Shown here one piece after another: positions 4,789 through 9,573 of a stretch of 9,573 nt of DNA (position 1 is its first letter; every line of letters begins with the position of its first letter). The DNA lies in contig JAADHT010000129.1 in the NCBI GenBank assembly GCA_013151705.1, positions 1 to 9,573 on the forward strand, written 5' to 3'. This DNA is from Kiritimatiellota bacterium. Lineage in GTDB: Bacteria > Verrucomicrobiota > Lentisphaeria > Victivallales > JAADHT01. The notes under the pieces are model-generated. The model searched no databases. It had not been told where the DNA came from and saw nothing but the letters and a program-made list of their open reading frames with translations. The translations under genes were made by a program, and so were the position numbers.

Positions 4789-6753
4789 CTAACGGGGGTT
4801 GGCTCGTTCCGGATTGACGACCGGCTGGCGGGGAAACAGATCCAGATTTTCTTTGAGGATGTTTTTCTCCCGATAACCGCGGTTGAAAAAAAGGACGAGC
4901 AATCCCGCGAGAATAGCGCCTAGAAGCAAATAAAGCAGTTTTTTGCCGCCGTTCGAAGCGGAAATTGACTGGGGTTTAATGGAGATATTGCGTCGCTCTC
5001 TCACCACCACTCCCAGCTCGCTTGACAATCGCTCGGATATGTAGCGGCAGAAAACCGCGAAATTCGCGGATGAAACCCTTCCTAGAATGTTCTTTGGATA
5101 GTCCGGATTGCTTTCGGGCGAGCATACCGAAGCGCCCGCATGGCCGCCGTCGCTCTCCGTTCCCAACTTTTTGAAAAGGGTCGATAGATTGAGGGATGCG
5201 TCAGCCTGGTTCAAACGTCTTCCAACCACGACGCTCGCTCCGTAGCAGAAGAAAAGATAGTCCAAATTCGGCATCTTGTCGGCGAAATACTCGCAAGCCC
5301 TCCCGATATTGAGTTTGGGCTCGTCTCTTTTTGTTTTGGGAGCCAAAGCGACGAGTATCCTCAAAACATCCTGATCCCCGCTTCTGGCCGCGGCCGCGAC
5401 TGGCATGTCGCTTCCGCCGTCAAGAGCGGGACCGCTGAATTCGGCGTTTTCCACAGCCGGACGCTCAATCTCCAAAAGTTGAGCGTTCTCCATAAACCTG
5501 TCGGATATCACCATGGCCTCGTATCGCTTCACCTGGACCCACTCATACCATCCTTTGTCATTCAAATAACGAAGAATATCCTCCTTTTCCCGGCATTGGA
5601 AAAGAGTTTGAGCCAACTCCACTTTGCATATTCCGCCTTTGATCAACTCAGTGATAACTTTTCCCAACGTTTTTCTATTCCTCGCGAAGTCCTCGGCGTG
5701 GGTCAACTCCCTCAAATGTCTCATCGCCGGCGAATCCGCGGCGGTCTTTATCACCAGAGCCTCGTAAACCATGTCGGCTCCGCATTTTAGTTCGTCATCG
5801 GCGAGCTCTTCGGAATCCGCTGGAGATTGAGGATCGACGAGAGGCCCGCTCATCGCTTGAAATCCTACGAGCCCCTCTTTTTGAAGCGCATCAAGCATTT
5901 TCGCATGCGCGGGCGAGTATGGATGGTGATCCTCGTATCGGACTAGCTTCAATCCATTGTCAGCCAAGACGCGAAGGTCGCCTGACAGGTCGGGAATAGT
6001 GCTTATCGGCATATCGGCCATATAGATGTCGCCCGGCGGTAAATCCGACAAACCTAACAGCCCTTCGTGATAGTTCACGAATACAAAACGCAAGTTGCAA
6101 GCGTCTCCGCGCTCATCGGCGGCTTTGGTTAAATGCCTGGCGTAGAAGACGGCGCTGGAGACGGTGTCGAGGTCGCCGCCCGTCTCCTCCATGTCGCGGA
6201 GCTCTTTCAATTGTGAGACAAGCTCCCGACTGCCGTAGATATCCATCAAAGACTTTTCCGCCTCGATCTCAGTCAAGCGTGAACCATCGTCCTTTTCAAG
6301 TCTCGAAGCCAGGCGAGACAAAAGAGATTCCAGGTTTTCATTCGCTCCTTCGCCTAAAAGCTCCATCAACTCCTCTTCCCCCTCTTTCCTGAGACGCGCG
6401 ACCCCCGCTTTTCGGGATGCTGGCCCAAACGGAATAGCGAATGACGGGAAATTGTCTATTACGCTTCGTTCGTTGAATTCCGCGAAATTCGCGCCGGACG
6501 GTGGCGGGGATGGAAAAAGCGACGCCGTCAACATTCTGGAAACGGCGAGTTTGCGCAAAGCGGTGAAGAGTTGGTTGTCATCCTCACCCTCCGATAGAAG
6601 GCGGTGAAGGGGAATAGAGATGGGTTTGGGGACGTGGAACACGCCATTCATCCAACAACAGTCGAAATCGAGCAATCGCTTCGGCAAAGCGACGGCGTCG
6701 AACAGCGTGCCGCCATGTCCGTGTATGACTATGTATGCGTTTCTGTCTCTCAC
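4789..6753 (-). CDS. Divergent DHH/DHHA1-type phosphoesterase with C-terminal membrane anchor
   Basis: A 654-aa protein. The N-terminus, YIVIHGHGGTLFDAVA (7-22), sits where DHH motif I (H-x-D-x-D-G) belongs but lacks the acidic metal ligands. Residues about 45-220 are a largely helical insertion. DIYMADMPI (242-250) matches motif II, with Asp247. EDHHPY (274-279) is the DHH motif itself, and CGADMVYEALV (324-334) matches the helix that usually follows. Near the C-terminus, a VVVGRRL stretch (508-514) and DGGHAGA (535-541) match the DHHA1 substrate-binding signature. A hydrophobic segment (606-623) and a polar tail end the protein, so the catalytic part is probably cytoplasmic and membrane-tethered. 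DHH/DHHA1 proteins cleave phosphodiesters, for example nanoRNA or cyclic dinucleotides. Activity here is uncertain because motif I is degenerate. The start is a GTG at 6753 with a distant AAGGG; no other in-frame start exists before an upstream stop. Confidence 0.7.
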   Translation of the reverse strand: MRDRNAYIVIHGHGGTLFDAVALPKRLLDFDCCWMNGVFHVPKPISIPLHRLLSEGEDDNQLFTALRKLAVSRMLTASLFPSPPPSGANFAEFNERSVIDNFPSFAIPFGPASRKAGVARLRKEGEEELMELLGEGANENLESLLSRLASRLEKDDGSRLTEIEAEKSLMDIYGSRELVSQLKELRDMEETGGDLDTVSSAVFYARHLTKAADERGDACNLRFVFVNYHEGLLGLSDLPPGDIYMADMPISTIPDLSGDLRVLADNGLKLVRYEDHHPYSPAHAKMLDALQKEGLVGFQAMSGPLVDPQSPADSEELADDELKCGADMVYEALVIKTAADSPAMRHLRELTHAEDFARNRKTLGKVITELIKGGICKVELAQTLFQCREKEDILRYLNDKGWYEWVQVKRYEAMVISDRFMENAQLLEIERPAVENAEFSGPALDGGSDMPVAAAARSGDQDVLRILVALAPKTKRDEPKLNIGRACEYFADKMPNLDYLFFCYGASVVVGRRLNQADASLNLSTLFKKLGTESDGGHAGASVCSPESNPDYPKNILGRVSSANFAVFCRYISERLSSELGVVVRERRNISIKPQSISASNGGKKLLYLLLGAILAGLLVLFFNRGYREKNILKENLDLFPRQPVVNPERANPR

Positions 6754-7177
6754 TCTGCGCTCATCCCTTTTGCAACGATCACCCGGAGACGCGAGTATCC
6801 GGCTAAGGCGGGTACACCATGCAACAGTGGGAGTCTCCGATATGCGGAACCTCGACTATTCCGCGGATGGAAAACCGCGGTGTCCAGCCACTTTGTCGAA
6901 CCAGCTCGAATCCTGGCCGCTTCCAGCACGCTTCATTGAAGCGACCTGCCGCCAACTCTTCCGAGCGGAGTGACACTTTAGAACCGGACACATCTCAGCC
7001 GAGTTCCTCCATCGCTGGAGAAATCTCGAAAAAAGCCTCCTACACAATTAGGTCAAAACGAACAATTCCATATCATGCTTGCGACATTCAACTCCGAAGC
7101 GCAACACTTTGGTTGATTGGTATTGCCAACGGCGGTATCCTACCCGGCAAAAACTAACAACCACGAAAGGAGTTGCC
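6754..7177. other. Intergenic region with hairpins, no gene recognised
   Basis: This 424-bp gap holds the upstream region of the 654-aa gene and the leader of the IS30-type stump. On the minus strand a 45-codon ORF (6856-6993) follows GGAGG by 12 nt, but it shows no recognisable family and is not called. I saw no clear sigma70 promoter for the 654-aa gene. No tRNA folds: CCAGCTCGAATCCTGG near 6900-6915 looks T-arm-like, but no matching acceptor exists. Terminal repeats of the IS30 element could lie near its right end but cannot be identified without the mate. Confidence 0.45.
6844..6880. repeat. Two overlapping, mutually exclusive hairpins
   Basis: GCGGAA (6844-6849) pairs perfectly with TTCCGC (6859-6864). 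CCGCGG (6861-6866) also pairs with a second CCGCGG (6875-6880) across ATGGAAAA. Because 6861-6864 is used by both, only one stem can form at a time. The site is about 90-130 bp upstream of the 654-aa gene on its strand and could be a leader switch or chance; no riboswitch class is recognised. Confidence 0.35.
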
Positions 7178-7395
7178 ATGGGAAATAGATACTCGCAATC
7201 GACAATGAGGGAAAGATACAAGCTTGAGGAGTTATTGCAAGCCGGGTTTAGTCAAACCGAGACAGCCAAGATGATGGGGGCGGAGCTAAATCGACGATCA
7301 GTCGGGAGATTCGTCGGAACAGCGGGTTCGACGGACTCGCATTCGGACTTATTTCAGCGAAGGCCTCTATCGCCGCTCGGATAGAATTTTCTTGA
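7178..7395 (+). pseudogene. IS30-family transposase, 5' fragment with frameshift
   Basis: The ATG at 7178 has an intact ribosome site (AAAGGAG, 5 nt upstream) and starts MGNRYSQSTMRERYKLEELL, then QAGFSQTETAKMMG. This is the typical start of IS30-family transposases with their N-terminal helix-turn-helix. The family continuation STISREIRRNSG is present, but in another frame, from 7291. A frameshift (one base lost or two gained) therefore lies between about 7270 and 7290. In the first frame translation ends at 7384; in the second it ends at 7395. Only some 50 of the roughly 300 or more codons of a full transposase remain, and the DDE catalytic domain is absent. It abuts, tail to tail, the stop of the gene at 7405-8034. 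It cannot move on its own. Confidence 0.85.
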
Positions 7396-7404
7396 AATTT
7401 CCGC

Positions 7405-8034
7405 TCAAGACCGGAAGGTGTTTGTCGTCCGGAATTGGAATGGAGAGAAGGCGTCCGGCGCCGGCACTCCATCGACGAAAGTCGCGACTCTCGCGTTTCC
7501 ACTCGTCGATTTCAGGAATCCCGTTTCGGGATCAAATTCAAACGTCTCTCGGAAAAAAGCGTTGGGTACGAAATACGGAGTCTTGATCCGAGAGTAGCAA
7601 GAAGTTCCGCCGGTATTAACCACCTCGATACGATATCTACATACGATCTCCTCCCCGCGTCCCGTCGTCTCGGCGGCGATCTCGCTGTAACCGCGTTGAT
7701 CATCTCCGACAGTGACAATCACGCCGTATTCGGGAATATAAATCGGATTTTCGGAAAACAACGCGTCGCGTAGAATAAACGTGAACGAACGCTCCCCGCG
7801 TTCAATGTGAATCAGCGTGGGACATGAACCCCGAGCGATTCTCGCGTCTTCCACACAGACCTTAATCGCGCCTCCGCCTTGAATGAATGAAAACTCACCA
7901 TTTGATTCGCATTCCCCCTCCCCCGCGCATATCCCAATTTTTCGCGAAACACCATTCAATATGCCAACAGCGCCACCGGATGAAGCGTTTTTCCACACAA
8001 TTCTCACGGAAACTTTTCTCTTCTCCTCGTTCAT
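7405..8034 (-). CDS. Uncharacterised beta-rich protein, possibly a truncated N-terminal domain
   Basis: A 209-aa reading frame starting MNEEKRKVSVRIVWK. The ATG at 8034 is strongly supported by AGGAGG, 7 nt upstream; an upstream in-frame start at 8064 lacks such a site. There is no signal peptide or membrane segment. The protein is Gly-, Val- and Thr-rich with alternating polar and hydrophobic residues, suggesting beta strands, and has several Cys. The stretch FTFILRDALF then NPIYIPEYGVIVTVGDDQRGY resembles, from memory, an N-terminal domain of larger uncharacterised, carbohydrate-related proteins in PVC bacteria; I cannot name the family. The stop lies beside an IS30 stump, so the protein may be the surviving front part of a larger one. 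A small palindrome lies upstream at 8065-8076. Confidence 0.65.
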   Translation of the reverse strand: MNEEKRKVSVRIVWKNASSGGAVGILNGVSRKIGICAGEGECESNGEFSFIQGGGAIKVCVEDARIARGSCPTLIHIERGERSFTFILRDALFSENPIYIPEYGVIVTVGDDQRGYSEIAAETTGRGEEIVCRYRIEVVNTGGTSCYSRIKTPYFVPNAFFRETFEFDPETGFLKSTSGNARVATFVDGVPAPDAFSPFQFRTTNTFRS

Positions 8035-8064
8035 CGTCAAACCTCCTTTAACCGTCAAGCCCAC

Positions 8065-8076
8065 AACGCAAGCGTT
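8065..8076. promoter_or_regulatory. Operator-like dyad upstream of the 209-aa gene
   Basis: AACGC-AA-GCGTT is a perfect dyad 31 nt before the start at 8034. The 9-mer CAAGCGTTA overlapping it recurs inverted as TAACGCTTG at 8139-8147. It resembles in layout (arms around AA) the palindrome at 8766-8781, but the arm sequences differ. A regulator site is possible; chance is not excluded. Confidence 0.3.
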
Positions 8077-8212
8077 AGGCGGAACAATCAGACGTATTTA
8101 ATCACATTCAAGGGTATTCATACAGAATCGTATCAACTTAACGCTTGAAGGGAATAGCCGAATCAACCGGATTCAGCAGCGCGTACCACCTATCGAAAGC
8201 GTACAAACGGTT

Positions 8213-8404
8213 TTACGGGATTTCTCCATCCCATGCGATGAGATCCGGCTCACATTGTAGGTGAGCTTGTTTTCCTCGAGAAGAATCATTTTTCCCCTCC
8301 GGGGCTGGAGCGTATTCCGCCGGTGTGCCGGACAAAATCACCACGCCGTTCTCCATAGGTGGCGAGGGTGCGAATTTCATTGCCGAAAAATAAAATGGTG
8401 TCAT
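8213..8404 (-). CDS. Doubtful small ORF, 63 aa
   Basis: The ORF starts MTPFYFSAMKFAPSPPMENG and ends with IAWDGEIP. AAGGAA lies 6 nt before the ATG at 8404, and a perfect TATAAT lies about 34 nt upstream, so it could be expressed. It has no membrane segment, signal or recognised family, is Pro-rich, and sits in a region of insertion-sequence debris where its promoter overlaps a transposase relic. It may be a new small gene, a remnant of a longer one, or a random open frame. Confidence 0.35.
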   Translation of the reverse strand: MTPFYFSAMKFAPSPPMENGVVILSGTPAEYAPAPEGKNDSSRGKQAHLQCEPDLIAWDGEIP

Positions 8405-8433
8405 CGTTAATTCCTTGCGATCAATATTCCTGA

Positions 8434-8655
8434 GTCTATTATAACGAAACAAAATTGCATTCGGTCATTGGATACGCGACTCCGAAAGACAAGCTGCCGG
8501 AAAGAGTAGAGACGGCGCATGAGGAAAGAGACGGGAAACTGGAGGCGGCTCGAATGAGAAGACACGGAATGAACGCCGCGGGAAGGGGATTGAAAAAAGT
8601 CGGGAGTCTTGTTTTTTTCAATCCAAACTCGAAAGGAGGGCTTGATGCGCGGTAG
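8434..8655 (+). pseudogene. IS3-like transposase (integrase-type), C-terminal fragment
   Basis: Read in frame from 8434, the sequence starts VYYNETKLHSVIGYATPKDK and continues with the segment HEERDGKLEAARMRR. This matches the C-terminal end of IS3-like (rve integrase-core) transposases, where YN-x-x-RLHSAIGYxTP follows the catalytic domain. An in-frame TGA lies immediately before it (8431-8433) and nothing recognisable precedes that, so the DDE catalytic core is missing. The first possible start in the frame is a TTG at 8455 without a ribosome site. It ends at the TAG at 8653-8655, shortly before the stem-loop at 8674. IS481 is the main alternative family. Confidence 0.8.
8438..8443 (-). promoter_or_regulatory. 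Consensus -10 box (TATAAT) for the 63-aa ORF
   Basis: On the minus strand a perfect TATAAT lies about 34 nt before the ATG at 8404, predicting a start near 8431. The -35 region is weak (TGACCG-like, about 18 nt upstream), and no TGn extension is present. The box is formed from the Tyr-Tyr-Asn codons of the transposase relic on the other strand. Confidence 0.4.
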
Positions 8656-8673
8656 AATAATGCTACATTACAC

Positions 8674-8702
8674 TTGAGATGGAGGTTTTACCTCCATCTC
8701 AA
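8674..8702. repeat. Perfect 13-bp inverted repeat (stem-loop)
   Basis: TTGAGATGGAGGT (8674-8686) and ACCTCCATCTCAA (8690-8702) are exact complements around TTT. Neither strand has a T-run after the stem, so it is not a standard intrinsic terminator. It lies 19 bp past the transposase relic and 105 bp before the GH36-like gene. It may be an end structure of the lost insertion sequence, an RNA-stabilising or processing hairpin, or a protein-binding site. Confidence 0.8.
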
Positions 8703-8765
8703 ACAGTATTGACGAAATTTCGATTCACGCTGGCCCAACGCAGAAATGTGGTTTTCTTGAAATCC

Positions 8766-8781
8766 GCACACCAAGGTGTGC
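8766..8781. promoter_or_regulatory. Operator-like palindrome before the GH36-like gene
   Basis: GCACACC (8766-8772), AA, GGTGTGC (8775-8781) is a perfect dyad ending 9 nt before the AGGAG ribosome site. Size and position fit a transcription-factor operator. TTGAAA (8757-8762) and TAAATT (8782-8787) flank it with a 19-nt spacer, but a start from that pair would leave almost no leader, so I do not call it a promoter. Confidence 0.5.
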
Positions 8782-8806
8782 TAAATTAAAAGGAGTTATT
8801 AAAAAA

Positions 8807-9573
8807 ATGAAAGCATTTATCTCAATTGAGGGAAAGCGGTTGGAGGGTGCCAGATCTATGGTGCAAGCTGGAATCCAACCACTAATGAAAGCTGTGAACA
8901 AGCGGAGTAAAGGGGGCAGGCGATATGAAATGTCAATAAAAAACATAGGCACAAAGAAATTGTTGATTGAGCAGGCCGGGCTTGTTTTTTTACCGCCGGC
9001 AAAGAAAAAAAACAGGCAGTGGCGAGTTTTCATTGATCGGGGTGAATGTGGATGGTGTGGAGTGAAAGAGCTTGACGCTCTCGAGTTGAACACTCATTTG
9101 CGACCAGTAATGGGACAACGCGTCAGTGAGGACGCTGAAGATACTCTGCCATTCCATCGCAGCAGTCTACAGAGTGTTATCTGGGATATGAAAAGCCGGC
9201 AATCATTGCTGATAGGTTTTTTGCGTCAACGACATGGAGAAAATATGGTTGACATTGTTCCTGACGAAAACAGAAAAGATATATTGAAAATAGAAGCTTT
9301 GCAGACTTTCGAAGTGGAGATAGCTCCGAATGAAGTCTTACATCTGGACCCAATTATAATAAGTAAAGGTAAAGATCCATACGTATTACTGGAGCAATTC
9401 GGTGATTTAGCGCAACAATATCATGGGCGGGTATTTAACGAACCCCCGATTGTAGGAATGATGACTTGGTATGGCTATCGTACCGCTATTGATGAAGATA
9501 TTATTCTTGAAAACACAAGATTAATAAAGGATATTTTTGACGGTTACCCTCAGGAAACAAACAAGATTATGCT
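8807..9573 (+). CDS. GH36/alpha-galactosidase-like glycoside hydrolase, N-terminal part (cut by window edge)
   Basis: The frame is open from the ATG at 8807 to the window end, giving 255 residues. AGGAG (8791-8795) is 11 nt upstream. The first 180 or so residues are beta-rich, as in the N-terminal beta-sandwich of GH36 enzymes. Residues 182-198, starting PIIISKGKDPY, and then EPPIVGMMTWYGYR (212-225) and DEDIILENTRLI (229-240), match the entry into the (beta/alpha)8 barrel of GH36 and related alpha-galactosidase-type enzymes (compare GWCSWYYY...ITEEDILENA). Catalytic Asp residues would lie beyond the edge. There is no signal peptide, so it would act in the cytoplasm on imported sugars. By hand count it uses ATA for Ile (9) and TTA for Leu (5) more than ribD (5 and 1 in a longer gene). 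Substrate cannot be told. Confidence 0.7.
   Translation, partial: MKAFISIEGKRLEGARSMVQAGIQPLMKAVNKRSKGGRRYEMSIKNIGTKKLLIEQAGLVFLPPAKKKNRQWRVFIDRGECGWCGVKELDALELNTHLRPVMGQRVSEDAEDTLPFHRSSLQSVIWDMKSRQSLLIGFLRQRHGENMVDIVPDENRKDILKIEALQTFEVEIAPNEVLHLDPIIISKGKDPYVLLEQFGDLAQQYHGRVFNEPPIVGMMTWYGYRTAIDEDIILENTRLIKDIFDGYPQETNKIM

Noticed and set aside
4600..4790. Possible tmRNA, SRP RNA, RNase P RNA or riboswitch
   Set aside because: Short look-alikes (AAAGTCC, TTTACCAG...CAGG) are present, but none of the conserved cores (RNase P P4, SRP GGAAGNAGCC loop, tmRNA tag and tRNA-like end) could be found.
6898..6925. tRNA-like T-arm (CTCGAATC)
   Set aside because: The stem pairs at only four positions and no matching acceptor or anticodon arm exists upstream.
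6803..7157. Overlapping ORFs of 45-112 codons on both strands in the 6754-7177 gap
   Set aside because: No recognised domain, poor or absent start signals, and frames that overlap each other; the 45-codon minus ORF (6856-6993) has only a distant GGAGG.
7248..7502. Minus-strand ORF across the IS30 stump
   Set aside because: Antisense to recognisable transposase codons and overlapping the 209-aa gene in another frame.
8248..8270. Plus-strand stem GCTCAC...GTGAGC followed by TTGTTTT as a terminator
   Set aside because: Only 6 bp with a broken T-run and no plus-strand gene ending just before it.
8439..8621. Minus-strand 60-codon ORF opposite the IS3-like relic
   Set aside because: It is the antisense of recognisable transposase sequence and has no ribosome site.
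8725..9093. Minus-strand 122-codon ORF at the start of the GH36-like gene
   Set aside because: It is antisense to a long open frame with family motifs and a ribosome site.

Overview
The window looks like chromosomal DNA from a bacterium of intermediate G+C with tight gene packing, frequent ATGA or TGATG gene overlaps, canonical AGGAG-type ribosome sites and sigma70-like promoters. The best taxonomic hint is the protein at 2556-3308. It resembles the LolA-like 'outer membrane lipoprotein-sorting' proteins of the Verrucomicrobiota/Lentisphaerota/Kiritimatiellota group (PVC bacteria). The carbohydrate-related genes and insertion-sequence debris at the right end fit such a genome. This placement is inference from remembered families; no rRNA or other decisive marker is present.

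Left part (1-1322, minus strand): the 5' portion of a phosphate acetyltransferase gene (pta, cut by the window edge) lies downstream of a complete deoC (deoxyribose-phosphate aldolase). DeoC releases acetaldehyde and Pta interconverts acetyl-CoA and acetyl phosphate, so both sit on the route from deoxynucleosides to acetate. A strong intrinsic terminator separates them from a small, basic, 67-aa protein gene (1337-1540). That gene has a good sigma70 promoter preceded by three phased A-tracts.

Middle (1658-4426): a three-gene, overlapping minus-strand operon encodes an exported LolA-like protein, a coiled-coil protein with a C-terminal membrane anchor, and a 67-aa protein with a C-terminal membrane anchor. 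Diverging from it is ribD (riboflavin pathway deaminase/reductase), with possible back-to-back promoters in an 89-bp gap.

Centre-right (4427-7177): a 362-bp gap of unknown content lies between ribD and a convergent 654-aa gene. The 654-aa protein reads as a divergent DHH/DHHA1 phosphoesterase with a degenerate first motif, a large insertion and a C-terminal membrane anchor. A 424-bp gap with competing hairpins follows.

Right part (7178-9573) is accessory in character. It holds a frameshifted 5' stump of an IS30-type transposase, a 209-aa protein that may be a truncated N-terminal domain, a doubtful 63-aa ORF, and the 3' stump of an IS3-like transposase. After these come a perfect 13-bp stem-loop and an operator-like palindrome, then the start of a GH36/alpha-galactosidase-like gene that runs off the window and has more AT-rich codon use than ribD. 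I found no rRNA, tRNA, CRISPR array or intact mobile element.
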